A DNA stretch of 64,000 bases, taken from contig NZ_CP097267.1 of assembly GCF_028473605.1 (NCBI RefSeq), positions 748,501 to 812,500 on the forward strand, read 5' to 3'. The DNA comes from Acidovorax sp. NCPPB 3576 (GTDB lineage Bacteria; Pseudomonadota; Gammaproteobacteria; Burkholderiales; Burkholderiaceae_C). The position numbers were made by a program, and so were the translations under genes. The notes under the pieces were generated by a model, which had not been told where the DNA came from, did no database searches, and saw only the letters and a list, made by a program, of their open reading frames with translations. Positions 17,809 through 26,979 of the stretch are shown here, piece after piece; position 1 is the stretch's first letter, and each line of letters opens with the position of its first letter.

Positions 17809-18714
17809 ATGATTCGCTCAACCTATCGCCTGCTTGCCTTGGCAGCACTTTCTGCAACCGCTCTTTCCGTTCACGCCCAAGCTCCGGTGTTGATCCAGGG
17901 GCCAAAAGTCGCGATCGATACGCTGGACATTCAAGCGGACTCTCTTCGCATGCCTGCCGAGATGCGCGACACAGTTCTGGCTCGTGCTCAAACCGTCACG
18001 CAGATCGCCTCTAATCTGTACGCACGCCGGGTGATGGCATCGCGTGCAGAAACCGAAGGGGTAGAAAAGGACCCTGAGGTTGCAGCAGCCCTGAAGATTG
18101 CGCGGGACAAAGTGCTATCAGATGCTTACATCGCGAAAATCGACAAGCAAAGCACGCCTACCGATGCAGCCGCTGAAGGCTTTGCACGAGACATCTACAA
18201 GGCCAAGCCTGAGCGCTTCAAGGCGCCGGAACAAGTTCGTGTGAGGCATATTCTTGTTGAGGGGTCAGACGCCAATTCCCGCGCACAGATCGAAAAGATC
18301 ATGCAGAAACTCAAATCAGGCGCAGACTTCGCCAAATTGGCCCAAGAGCGTTCCGCAGACAAGGGCTCCGCCGCAAAGGGTGGAGATTTAGGCGCTTTTG
18401 AGCGCGGCCGCATGGCGCCACAATTCGACGAAGCCGCTTTTGCATTGACCAAGCCTGGTCAACTCAGCGATGTCGTCGAAACCCAGTTCGGGTTTCACAT
18501 TCTCAAGCTTGAAGAGCGTATTCCAGCACGCACTCGGTCGTTCAGCGAAGTTCGCGAAGAGTTGATGAACGAGGTTCGCAACAACATTCGCCAGGAAGCG
18601 CGAGTGGCAGAAGCGCAGAGGATGCAACAAGAGGCGAAAATTGATGCCTCCGCGATTGCCTCTTACGCCCAGTCTTATGCGGCAAAGATTCCGTCCACTA
18701 AGATCGCTCCCTGA
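17809..18714 (+). CDS. Periplasmic parvulin-type peptidyl-prolyl isomerase
   Basis: A cis-trans prolyl isomerase and chaperone of the SurA/PpiC type. From ATG 17809 it has 301 residues; a ggag ribosome site is slightly far upstream, and in-frame GTG/TTG codons at 17794-17803 are possible alternatives. A signal peptide ends SVHAQ. The N-terminal part is helical (about 25-130), and the rotamase domain lies at about 140-240 with VRVRHILVEGSD, GGDLGAFERGRM and TQFGFHILKLEER. The C-terminus is helical and charged. Its place directly behind the surface-protein gene suggests it helps fold exported proteins there (inference). Confidence 0.9.
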   Translation: MIRSTYRLLALAALSATALSVHAQAPVLIQGPKVAIDTLDIQADSLRMPAEMRDTVLARAQTVTQIASNLYARRVMASRAETEGVEKDPEVAAALKIARDKVLSDAYIAKIDKQSTPTDAAAEGFARDIYKAKPERFKAPEQVRVRHILVEGSDANSRAQIEKIMQKLKSGADFAKLAQERSADKGSAAKGGDLGAFERGRMAPQFDEAAFALTKPGQLSDVVETQFGFHILKLEERIPARTRSFSEVREELMNEVRNNIRQEARVAEAQRMQQEAKIDASAIASYAQSYAAKIPSTKIAP

Positions 18715-18734
18715 GGTTCCACGTTGGTTGAGGT

Positions 18735-18770
18735 GAAGCAAGTGCCCTTTCGGTCACTTGCTTCTTTTAT
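18735..18770 (+). terminator. Intrinsic terminator after the isomerase gene
   Basis: GAAGCAAGTG and CACTTGCTTC form a perfect 10-bp stem with a 10-nt loop, followed by TTTTATT. It separates the isomerase gene from wzm. Confidence 0.85.
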
Positions 18771-18807
18771 TGCTGATGGGCCTGCTGCCATCCTCTGAAC
18801 AAGCTGC

Positions 18808-19608
18808 ATGCAAACTCTGTGGAATGAATGGCGCGCAATCTGGAGTGCGCGCTCACTGGTGTGGGTTCTTGTGCAACGCGAGGTGGCCGCGCGCCACGCA
18901 GGCACCGCTGTTGGCGTGCTTTGGCCCTATCTGCAGCCCCTGCTGACGGTGGCCGCGTACTACCTGGTTTTCGATGTGGTGTTCTCCATGCGGTTGGGCG
19001 AAGGGGCTCCTACGCACGCCGTGGGCACATTCCTGATCGTGGGCGCGCTTCCCTGGATGGCGTTTTGCGATGCGGTGTCACGGGGCATGAACAGCCTGAT
19101 AGAAGCGGGCAGCATGCTGCAGAAAAACCCGCTGCCGCCGGTGTTGTTCACCACCCGCTCTGTGATGGCCAGTTGCGTGATTTTCGGGCCGTTGCTGGCG
19201 CTGGTCGCTTTGGCCTATACGCCGCTTCACGGCTTTCGTCCCGCCGTCGCAGCGATCTTGCCATTGATGGCGCTGCAATTGGTTCTGAGTGTTTTGATCG
19301 CCTATCTGCTGGCCATTTTGGCGGCGGCCTTGCGGGACACGGTTCAACTGGTGGGTTTTTTGCTGTCGGTGGGGATTTACCTTACCCCCATTCTTTTTCC
19401 CCTGACGCTGTTTCCTGAAAATTGGCGTTGGGTCCTCTGGCTCAATCCGATGACCGCGCTGGTGATCGGATACCAACAGGTGTTGTTGCAGGGCGTGTTG
19501 CCGCCGCCGATCGTGTGGTGGGTCGCCTTGACCTGGGTGGTGGTCGTTGCGGTAGCGCTGAATGTGGTGGTCAAGCGCAGCCGTGACCAATTGGTGGACT
19601 GGCTATGA
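18808..19608 (+). CDS. wzm: Polysaccharide ABC exporter permease (Wzm type)
   Basis: An ABC-2 type permease that moves a lipid-linked polysaccharide across the inner membrane. The 266-residue protein has six hydrophobic segments and the amphipathic N-terminus with REVAARHAGTAVGVLWPYLQ, typical of Wzm/TagG proteins. The segment FPENWRWVLWLNPMTALVIGYQ is the family C-terminal signature. It overlaps wzt by 4 bp. It starts a new transcription unit after the terminator at 18735. Confidence 0.92.
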   Translation: MQTLWNEWRAIWSARSLVWVLVQREVAARHAGTAVGVLWPYLQPLLTVAAYYLVFDVVFSMRLGEGAPTHAVGTFLIVGALPWMAFCDAVSRGMNSLIEAGSMLQKNPLPPVLFTTRSVMASCVIFGPLLALVALAYTPLHGFRPAVAAILPLMALQLVLSVLIAYLLAILAAALRDTVQLVGFLLSVGIYLTPILFPLTLFPENWRWVLWLNPMTALVIGYQQVLLQGVLPPPIVWWVALTWVVVVAVALNVVVKRSRDQLVDWL

Positions 19609-20936
19609 GTGAGATCACACAAACCAGCCGGCCAGGTAGCGCAATGCCCTGCGATACGGTGCTGAAGGTCGCGAACGTGGGCAAGGAGTACAAGCTCTAC
19701 GCCTCGCCACGGCAGCGTCTTAAATCGTTGATCACAGGCCGTTCCACGCACCGCAGCCACTGGGCATTGCGCGACGTGTCCTTCGAACTGCAGCGCGGCC
19801 AGTGCATCGGCGTCATCGGCGACAACGGCGCGGGCAAAAGCTCGCTGCTCAAGCTGCTGGCGGGGACACTCCAGCCTTCGACCGGCTCGATCGAGCGGGT
19901 AGGGCGGGTCACCGCCATTCTGGAACTGGGCGCGGGCTTTCACCCCGACTTCAGTGGACGCGACAACCTGTACTTCGGCGGCAGCCTGATCGGCATCGAT
20001 CGAGAAGAGATGGCGCGGCTGGAGCCGGAGATCGTCGAATTTTGCGAACTGGGCGAGGCGCTGGACCGGCCGGTGAAGACCTATTCGTCGGGCATGTCGG
20101 TCCGGCTGGCCTTTGCGCTGGTGACCGCGGTGCAGCCCGACGTGCTGATCATCGACGAAGCCCTGGCAGTGGGCGATCAGCATTTCCAGAAGAAATGCGT
20201 GGATCGGATCATGGCGTTCCGCAATGCCGGCTGCACCATTTTGTTCTGCTCGCACAGCCCGTACCACATCCGCCATCTGTGCGATCTGGCGCTCTGGCTG
20301 GACGGGGGGCATGTCAAGCAGTTCGGCCTGACGGAGCCGGTACTGGGCGCCTACGACGTGCACTCCCGCCTTCGCAATGCGGAGACCGCGCACGAAGGCG
20401 GCGCAAGCGACGCCCCTGCGCCGGACAATGGGGCTCCGCTGGATTCCGACGCCCCCGCGGCTTCCGGGGCTGCCGCATCGGCCGGCCGCCGCCAGCGCAG
20501 TGGCAATGCGCCGGCCCGCGACGATGGCTCCGCCCGCATTCTCTCGGTCGATATCCAGAACCTGGGTGAACCGCAGGACGGCGGCTATGGCAGGCTGTCC
20601 GGCAAGGACCTGATCGCCCACATCGTCGTGCGTGGCCGCGGGAACGAGCGGCCCAATGTCGGCTTCATGATCGAGCAGTCCAAGGGAGTCGGCATCACGT
20701 CGCTGGCCACCCACGAAGAGGGCGCGGCGCCCGTGTCGCTGGGCGATGGCCTGTGGCGCTCGGTGCTCACGTTTCCCGGCCTGCCGCTGCACAGCGGGGA
20801 CTACGTGATCAGCACCTTCCTCTTCGACGAGAGCGGCCTGGTGGTGTACGACGAGTGGTTTCAGTTCCTGAACTTCAACTGGGTCGCGCCGACCCTCATG
20901 CCCGGGCTGGTGAAATTGCCGCACCACTGGGGATGA
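19605..20936 (+). CDS. wzt: Polysaccharide ABC exporter ATPase with carbohydrate-binding C-terminal domain
   Basis: The ATPase partner of Wzm. The 443-residue protein has an ABC domain (about 20-255) with Walker A GDNGAGKSS, signature TYSSGMSVRLAFAL and Walker B VLIIDEALAVGDQHF. An Ala/Asp/Gly-rich linker (about 265-305) precedes a beta-sandwich domain of about 130 residues ending FNFNWVAPTLMPGL. In Wzt proteins that carry it, this tail recognises the chemically capped end of the O-antigen (established for E. coli O8/O9a). Neighbouring methyltransferases would supply such a cap here (inference). Confidence 0.94.
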   Translation: MSEITQTSRPGSAMPCDTVLKVANVGKEYKLYASPRQRLKSLITGRSTHRSHWALRDVSFELQRGQCIGVIGDNGAGKSSLLKLLAGTLQPSTGSIERVGRVTAILELGAGFHPDFSGRDNLYFGGSLIGIDREEMARLEPEIVEFCELGEALDRPVKTYSSGMSVRLAFALVTAVQPDVLIIDEALAVGDQHFQKKCVDRIMAFRNAGCTILFCSHSPYHIRHLCDLALWLDGGHVKQFGLTEPVLGAYDVHSRLRNAETAHEGGASDAPAPDNGAPLDSDAPAASGAAASAGRRQRSGNAPARDDGSARILSVDIQNLGEPQDGGYGRLSGKDLIAHIVVRGRGNERPNVGFMIEQSKGVGITSLATHEEGAAPVSLGDGLWRSVLTFPGLPLHSGDYVISTFLFDESGLVVYDEWFQFLNFNWVAPTLMPGLVKLPHHWG

Positions 20937-20966
20937 TGCCGCTGGGGCCGCTGCATCCCTGATGCG

Positions 20967-21021
20967 GTGCTATATTTTTGATAGCTATCTGCCCTAGTAG
21001 AATATGCGCTGGAGCCTTTTT
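20967..21021 (+). repeat. Dispersed GCTAT-hairpin repeat, intergenic copy
   Basis: A near-complete copy after wzt: GCTAT-ATTTTTG-ATAGC hairpin, then TGCCCTAGTAGAAT, then TGCGCTGGAGCCTTTTT. It lies in the 140-bp gap before the first methyltransferase gene. Confidence 0.85.
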
Positions 21022-21076
21022 ATGCCAATGAAGGTTTGTTGCCTTTCGGCATGATCTTTTCCTTGGCCCTTTACCC

Positions 21077-21967
21077 ATGAATGATCTGATCGCCCCTTCA
21101 CAAAAGGCCGCCGAGTGGCTGGCCCTTGGAGTCCAGCACCTTGAGCGCAACGAGCGCGCCATGGCCGCAGAGGCTCTGCGCCATGCCTTGCAGGACCGCG
21201 AAACGCGACTGGCCGCCCATCAGTTGATCGAGCAGCACACCTTGCCGGGTGCTTTCTCCCAGATGATGGGGCTGAACTGCGAGATCTCTCGCGCCGACGA
21301 CATCTTCCGTTTCTTCGAGGGCCATCCCTCCAGCACCAATCCCCTGCGAGACTATCTCGCGGACGGCTGGCGAACGCTGTCCGAGCTGATGACGCTGCTG
21401 GAAGCCGTGGACCGGCCTTTGCTCAAGACCCCACGGTTCATGGAGTTCGCGAGCGGGCACGGCCGCTTCACGCGGCACCTGGTGAAAGCGCTGGGTGCGG
21501 ACCGGGTGACGGTGTCCGATGTCGTGCCGGACGCCATGGCGTTCGCGCAGCGCACGTTCGGCGTGCGGAGCGTGCTGTCTTCCACCGTGCCGGAGAGCGT
21601 GGTGTGGGACCAGAAGTACGACGTGGTGTTCGTGCTGTCGCTGTTCAGCCACCTGCCGCGCCGCACCTGGGCCCGCTGGCTGCAATGCCTTTACGACGGC
21701 GTGGCACCGGGCGGGGTTCTGGTGTTCTCCACGCACGGTTTGAAAGCGGCCGCGCACGACAGCGTCCCACTGGATGAGGATGGTTTCTTCTTCGCCCCTT
21801 CCAGCGAATCCCAGGCCATCGATGTGCAGGAATATGGCACTGCGTTCACTTCGGAGGATTTCGTCCTGGCGCGCATCGCCGAAACCGTGGGAATGGACAA
21901 GCTCGTTCATCGGTCGCTGGTGCATTTCTGGAACCATCAGGATGCCTATGTGCTGGCCAAGCCCTGA
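21077..21967 (+). CDS. Class I SAM-dependent methyltransferase
   Basis: A 296-residue methyltransferase. The SAM-binding motif is EFASGHGRFTRHLVKAL (about 117-133), followed by an acidic motif II region (VTVSDVVPDAM) and YDVVFVLSLFSHLPRRTW. A helical N-terminal segment of about 80 residues precedes the Rossmann fold. It lies in the Wzm/Wzt locus, so a sugar methyl or methylphosphate-type modification of the exported glycan is likely, but the substrate cannot be read from the sequence. No membrane segment is present. Confidence 0.85.
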   Translation: MNDLIAPSQKAAEWLALGVQHLERNERAMAAEALRHALQDRETRLAAHQLIEQHTLPGAFSQMMGLNCEISRADDIFRFFEGHPSSTNPLRDYLADGWRTLSELMTLLEAVDRPLLKTPRFMEFASGHGRFTRHLVKALGADRVTVSDVVPDAMAFAQRTFGVRSVLSSTVPESVVWDQKYDVVFVLSLFSHLPRRTWARWLQCLYDGVAPGGVLVFSTHGLKAAAHDSVPLDEDGFFFAPSSESQAIDVQEYGTAFTSEDFVLARIAETVGMDKLVHRSLVHFWNHQDAYVLAKP

Positions 21968-22037
21968 TCGCAGGGCTTGAGCCCCCTCCTGGCACCGAGT
22001 CCTCTTTCCGAAAACCCTGCGATAGGCGTTTCTTTCC

Positions 22038-22895
22038 ATGGCCACTTTGTTCGATCGCATCCAGCAACGATTTTGGGGACCGCCCCAGTGGGATGCCGAG
22101 CGCATTTCCGACGAGTGGTTCCGGGCGCATTTTCACTATGCGGCCGATGTCGTCCAGCATTGGCTGGGTTCGGCGCTGGATGTGAAGACGGCGCGGCTGC
22201 TCAACTTCGGTTGTGGCGACGGCATCACGGACCTGGCCCTGGCGCTGCGCCATGGGGCGGCGTCGATCCATGGCATCGATATCCGGCAGGAGTACGCCAA
22301 GCTGCCGCGCATCGCGAAAGAGCAGCTGGGCCTTCGCCGCGTGCCGAAGGCCCTGAGCTTCGAGACCATCGCGCCCGCCACGCCGTTGGCGGGGCGGCGG
22401 CCCGTGGACGGGATTTTCAGCTGGTCCACGTTCGAGCATGTGAGCCGGGACCAGCTCGAACCCATTGCCCGCGATTTGTACGCCGCGCTGAATCCCGGGG
22501 GCGTGTTTTTCCTGCAGATCGAGCCGCTGTATTTTTCTCCTTACGGCTCGCACCTGCGGCGCTATGACGAGGTGCCCTGGCACCATCTGCTGGTGAGCGA
22601 TGACGAGCTGTGGGCCATCATCCAGGCGCACGAGGGGCCGATCGATGGCGCCGAGCGCGATTTCGGTTTTGACGACTTCGGCGTGGAGGGCTACAAGAAG
22701 TTCGTCTTCAACGAGTACAAGACGTTGAACCGGCTGACGGCGGACGAACTCGTCGCCCTGATGACGAAGGTGGGCTTTCAGGTCATTCGCCAGGAGCGGC
22801 GCAGTGTGCAGATGGACATTCCACGAGCCCTGCACGGCCAATACCCCGACGAACTGCTGCTCAACAACGAGATCTTCCTGTTGCTGGGCAAGTAA
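22038..22895 (+). CDS. Class I SAM-dependent methyltransferase
   Basis: A 285-residue methyltransferase with motif I LLNFGCGDGITDLALAL (about 55-71), motif II IHGIDI, and a motif IV region PVDGIFSWSTFEHVSRDQL. The C-terminal part is longer than the minimal fold and contains YFSPYGSHLRRYDEVPWHH, seen in O-antigen and glycan-associated methyltransferases. It is a second, diverged methyltransferase beside the one at 21077 and is probably co-transcribed with it. It faces the convergent large gene at 23013-26903, with a bidirectional terminator between them. Confidence 0.85.
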   Translation: MATLFDRIQQRFWGPPQWDAERISDEWFRAHFHYAADVVQHWLGSALDVKTARLLNFGCGDGITDLALALRHGAASIHGIDIRQEYAKLPRIAKEQLGLRRVPKALSFETIAPATPLAGRRPVDGIFSWSTFEHVSRDQLEPIARDLYAALNPGGVFFLQIEPLYFSPYGSHLRRYDEVPWHHLLVSDDELWAIIQAHEGPIDGAERDFGFDDFGVEGYKKFVFNEYKTLNRLTADELVALMTKVGFQVIRQERRSVQMDIPRALHGQYPDELLLNNEIFLLLGK

Positions 22896-22953
22896 CGGCG
22901 CATCCCTCTTCGCCGACAGCCATGGCACAAGAGGCGTTGGGGGGGCTGAATGC

Positions 22954-22983
22954 AAAAGGGCTGCCGGAAATGGCAGCCCTTTT
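22954..22983. terminator. Bidirectional intrinsic terminator
   Basis: AAAAGGGCTGCC-GGAAAT-GGCAGCCCTTTT is a perfect 12-bp stem with A/T flanks on both sides, between convergent genes. Confidence 0.9.
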
Positions 22984-23012
22984 CGTTTTCAGGGCGCCGC
23001 GCGGCGCCCGCC

Positions 23013-26000
23013 TCAGGCTTGTAGCCAGCTCTTGACCCGGCGCTGCCACTGCGCCGGGATGCGCCGTGCAACGCCGCGCAGCACCGGCAGAGAACGCAGA
23101 TAGACCACCGCCGACAGCACGCCGGACTTGGCGGCCGCGGTGGGCGTGGCCTCGGGCATGTAACGCTGCAGGTCGGCCAGGGTCATGCGGGTCAGCGCAG
23201 CCACGGGCGTGGAGTCCGCCAGGTAGTCTGTCTCGTAGCGGAACGGTGCGGACGATTCATGCGGCACGAGGGCATTCGGCTGCGACTCGGCCAAGGACGG
23301 GGCCTCGCCCTGGGCAAAATGCCGGTCGCGAACCCCGGTGAACCAGGCCAGCCATTGAGCGGGCGTGGCATCCCAGGGGTGCACCCAGCTCCAGGGCCGG
23401 CCCGACAGGCGCTCGGCGAAAGCGCCGATGTCGGGCACCACCACCGGCAGGCCGGCCAGCAGGGCGGCGCTCAGGGTGTAGCTGTAGGTCTCCGGCCATT
23501 GGGCGGGGAACCAGACCAGGTCCGGCTCCAGCCACTGCAGCAGGCCGGACAGGTCCTTCTCCTCGTATTCGCCATGGATGGTCAGGCGCGCGCGGGGCTG
23601 TGTCTGAAGGTGGCGGTAGCCGTAGCCGATGAGGTGGAAATCCACCAGGGCATTGCGGCGCGCCGCCTCGATGGCGACGGCTTCCAGCACATCCGCGCCC
23701 TTGATGGCACTCAAAGCGCCGATCACGACGATCCTGAGCCGCTGGCCGGGCTGCAGCGTGCGCGGTGCGGGCAAGGGCAGCGATGCGCCGTCCGGCAGGT
23801 CAGTGTGGGGCACGGCATGCACATGCGCCGCGGGCGCAAAGCCGGCAATGCGCCGGGCCGTGTCGTGGCTGGGTGCCAGCACATGGCGTGCGCCGGTGAG
23901 CAGGCGCGCATTCGCGCCGCGCCATTCGGCGACGGTGCCGCCCAGGGGGGAATGCATGTCCGGCGCGCAGCATTGGCATTGCCCGGGACCGATCTCGCCG
24001 GCGTAGCGGTTGGTCGCGTCGGTCATCGAGATGTGCGTGCAGTAGCTGTAGTAGTCGTGCGCGGTGAAGTCGTAGGGCACATCCAGCAGGTGTGGAATGT
24101 TGCGCACTTCCTGGCCATGGCCCAGCAGGTGATGGAAGTGCACCTGCCGCACGCCCAGTTGCCGCAGCACAGCGAGCAGATCGTCGTATTGGTCGTTCAG
24201 GCGGAAGGTGAGTTCGAACCCCTCGTCCTGCCCCGCCATGCGCAGCCGCACGCTGTGGCCCGGGGCGGGCGTGAGGGTGATGAAGGTGGCCTGGTCCGCG
24301 AGGTGCGCGGCCAGCTCGCGGACATGGCGGACCGTGCCACCGGCGCGGTCATGCAGCACGGCGAGCACGGCAGGCACACCGGCCTCGGCGATGCGGGCGA
24401 CGTCGAGCGCCAGCCGATAGGGCTGCGCCGGATCGGCCTGCACGAACGCGTGCACATCGCGCTCGTAGCGGGGGTGCAGGCGGCGCAGGGTTTCCATGGC
24501 GGCGAGCTCGCGTGGGCTCTTGCTGTCGCCGAAGCTGACCCCGCCGGTGTGCAGCACGAAGGTGTCCAGCAGGTGCAGATTGCGCCAGCCGGCGGCGTGG
24601 GCGCGCTGGCAGAAATCGTTCTCCTCGCCGTAGCCCTTGCCGAAATGCTCGGTGTCGAACAAGCCCAGCTGCACCAGGCAATCGCGCCGGATGTACATGC
24701 AAAAGCCGACGCCCGTGGGCACGTCCACGACCGCGCCGGCATTCGTCCTGGCGCACAGCGCATCCAGGCGGGCCGTGTCGTAGCCGGGCGGCAGGTCGTT
24801 GTCCTTGCAAAAGCGCGGGTAGCTGCAGATGGTGGCGTTGTTGGAGAACGGCGTGACCGAGGCGACCTTGGCGTCGCCATAGGCGGCGTTGCGGATGCGG
24901 TCGAGCCAGTCGTTGGCCACTTCCGTGTCGCTGTTGAGCAGCAGCACGTCGTTGCTGCCGCTCAGGGCCATGCCGCGGTTGACCGTGCCGACGAAGCCGA
25001 GGTTCTCCTCGTTCTCCAGCAGCACGATGCGCTCGTCCTGCGTGGCCCGCTGGCGCAGCCAGGCCGTGACTTCGGGCTCGGGGCTGGCGTCGTTGATGAC
25101 GATGAGGCGGTAGGGCGTGGCGCATGGGCTGGCCAGCACGGAATCGACGCACATCTGCGTGTCGGCCAGGCCCCGGTAAACGGGCACGATCACATCCACG
25201 GGATGTGGCGTCGGCGTGACCTGCACAGGTCCCTGCGGTGCCGCTGCGGCCACATGCTTGGGCGCACGGCCCAGAAGGCGGTCGATGCGCATCTTGGTGT
25301 GGACGAGGGGGCGGGTCGCGCGGAACACGGTGGAGTTTTCGATCGTTTTCAAATGGTGGGCGAGGGCGCCGTAGTCGTGCTGCAGGCGGCCCAGTTCATG
25401 CTGCAGGCGGGTGGCGTTGCGCTGGAACTGGGCGGACTCCTGCTGCAGGTCGGCCCGCTGGCGCAGCAGCGTCTGCGCGCTGTCCTTGAGCGTGGCGTTG
25501 TGCTCCTGCAAGGCCTGGTTGGTGTACTCCAGGGTGCGCTTGTCGCCCTCGAGCACCTCCTTTTGCTCGCCCAAAGCGCGTTTCTCCTGCTCGAGCGCCT
25601 CGCGGGTCTGGTTCAGCCGCTGCTCGGCCTCGTGCCGGGCCCGGGCTGCCTCTTTTTCCAGGGTGGCGATGCGGTCCTGCAGGGGGAAAACGGCGCCCGA
25701 CAGGGTGAGGTAGTCGGCGGACATGGGCCATCCCACATCGATGTCCAGCACGGCCCCGGCGCCGCCGTGGGCTGCCAGCACGTCCCGGGGAATCGGCAGT
25801 TCCATCCAGGGGTCGTCTCCGGTCAGCAACAGCAAGGTGGCGGGAGAAGCGGCCGGCATGGGCTGCTCCCACACGATCTGGCTGTGCGGCGAGCGGGCCA
25901 GCAGCGAGCGCGATGCGCTATCGGCCTTCCATGTCCACACGGCGTCGCCCTGGGCATTGCGCAGGGCCATGCCATGCAGGTGCATGAAGCCGGGGCGGTC

Positions 26001-26903
26001 CGCCGGGTCGAGCCGCACGTTCGTGAGGGGTGCCGGCGTGTCGGGCAAGGTGAAGCGCACCGTCTGGCGTTCGCGGCCGATGATGCCGGTGGAGGTCAGC
26101 TTGCGGTCTTCGGCATATTGGCCCGCCTGGCCCAGGTAGAGCTGGGCGGTGAACAGCGCGTGGGCTTCCTGCGCATCGGAAGTGCCGCCTTGGTCTTCGG
26201 TGATGGCCTGCGCGGCCGGTTGCGCCACGGCGATGAACTGGTAGGCCATGGCGTCGGGCGCGCCGAGCAGATGGCGCGACACGGCCGGCGGCAGCAGATC
26301 GAATGCGGCCTTGAACTCGGATTCCGGCACCTCGCGGCGCACGGTGTCGATCTGATCGACGGCCCAGCGCTGTTCGCCCAGAAAGCGCCCCAGCGAACGC
26401 CGGGTGAAAAAACGCAGGTGCGTGCGGTCCAGCAAGCCCTCGTCTCGGTAGCGGAACTCGCCCTGGAGCAATTCGGCCACCAGGCCGCAATAGCCGGCGT
26501 TGGGAACGGAAATGAGCAATTGACCGCCGGTTGCCAGCAGTTCGCGGCACTGCGCCAGAATGCCCTCGGGCCGCCGCAGGTGTTCCAGCACGTCGGCGCA
26601 CACGATGTAGTCGTAGCGCTGGCCGGTAAAAAGAGTAACGAGATCGCAAGTCTCCAGATCGGAGACTTCCACGCGCCGGTAGTGGGGGCGGGCATGGTCT
26701 GCCTCGGCTTCGCTCAGTGTCACGCCATCGCTGATGCAGCCACGGGTTTCTGCCAGATACTGCCCGAGGGCGCCGCTGCCGCAGCCCAGGTCGAGCACCG
26801 TGGAGCCCTCGCGGACAAGGCTCGCCAGCACGGAAAGAGAGGTGCGTTCGTCTTGCTTGATGGTGCGCAGATAGACGTGCAAATCCTCGATTGTTTGGGT
26901 CAT
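23013..26903 (-). CDS. Multidomain methyltransferase / coiled-coil / GT2 / GT4 protein
   Basis: A 1,296-residue fusion. Residues 20-180 are a SAM methyltransferase (VLDLGCGSGALGQYL at 36-50; DYIVCADVLEHL). Residues 240-400 look like a beta-rich module. Residues 407-520 are a long heptad-rich coiled coil full of Glu, Gln, Arg and Leu. Residues 568-815 are a GT2 glycosyltransferase (DVIVPVYRG, NSDTE at 657, GYGEENDFCQRAHAAGW). Residues 840-1200 resemble GT4 (IVVIGALSAIKGADVLEA, ETYSYTLSAALLAGLPVV), with a Cys cluster at 955-979 (CTHISM to GQCQCCAPD). The start at ATG 26903 excludes the open frame further upstream, which overlaps the divergent gene. In WbdD, a methyltransferase plus coiled coil caps and measures O-antigen; here the polymerising domains may be on the same chain (inference). 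Confidence 0.88.
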   Translation of the reverse strand: MTQTIEDLHVYLRTIKQDERTSLSVLASLVREGSTVLDLGCGSGALGQYLAETRGCISDGVTLSEAEADHARPHYRRVEVSDLETCDLVTLFTGQRYDYIVCADVLEHLRRPEGILAQCRELLATGGQLLISVPNAGYCGLVAELLQGEFRYRDEGLLDRTHLRFFTRRSLGRFLGEQRWAVDQIDTVRREVPESEFKAAFDLLPPAVSRHLLGAPDAMAYQFIAVAQPAAQAITEDQGGTSDAQEAHALFTAQLYLGQAGQYAEDRKLTSTGIIGRERQTVRFTLPDTPAPLTNVRLDPADRPGFMHLHGMALRNAQGDAVWTWKADSASRSLLARSPHSQIVWEQPMPAASPATLLLLTGDDPWMELPIPRDVLAAHGGAGAVLDIDVGWPMSADYLTLSGAVFPLQDRIATLEKEAARARHEAEQRLNQTREALEQEKRALGEQKEVLEGDKRTLEYTNQALQEHNATLKDSAQTLLRQRADLQQESAQFQRNATRLQHELGRLQHDYGALAHHLKTIENSTVFRATRPLVHTKMRIDRLLGRAPKHVAAAAPQGPVQVTPTPHPVDVIVPVYRGLADTQMCVDSVLASPCATPYRLIVINDASPEPEVTAWLRQRATQDERIVLLENEENLGFVGTVNRGMALSGSNDVLLLNSDTEVANDWLDRIRNAAYGDAKVASVTPFSNNATICSYPRFCKDNDLPPGYDTARLDALCARTNAGAVVDVPTGVGFCMYIRRDCLVQLGLFDTEHFGKGYGEENDFCQRAHAAGWRNLHLLDTFVLHTGGVSFGDSKSPRELAAMETLRRLHPRYERDVHAFVQADPAQPYRLALDVARIAEAGVPAVLAVLHDRAGGTVRHVRELAAHLADQATFITLTPAPGHSVRLRMAGQDEGFELTFRLNDQYDDLLAVLRQLGVRQVHFHHLLGHGQEVRNIPHLLDVPYDFTAHDYYSYCTHISMTDATNRYAGEIGPGQCQCCAPDMHSPLGGTVAEWRGANARLLTGARHVLAPSHDTARRIAGFAPAAHVHAVPHTDLPDGASLPLPAPRTLQPGQRLRIVVIGALSAIKGADVLEAVAIEAARRNALVDFHLIGYGYRHLQTQPRARLTIHGEYEEKDLSGLLQWLEPDLVWFPAQWPETYSYTLSAALLAGLPVVVPDIGAFAERLSGRPWSWVHPWDATPAQWLAWFTGVRDRHFAQGEAPSLAESQPNALVPHESSAPFRYETDYLADSTPVAALTRMTLADLQRYMPEATPTAAAKSGVLSAVVYLRSLPVLRGVARRIPAQWQRRVKSWLQA

Positions 26904-26979
26904 CCCCGGATTATGACGGGCGCATGGCAGGGGTCCGTCTGGCGGGGCAGTGTGCGATGCAGACGACAATACCGGGTTC

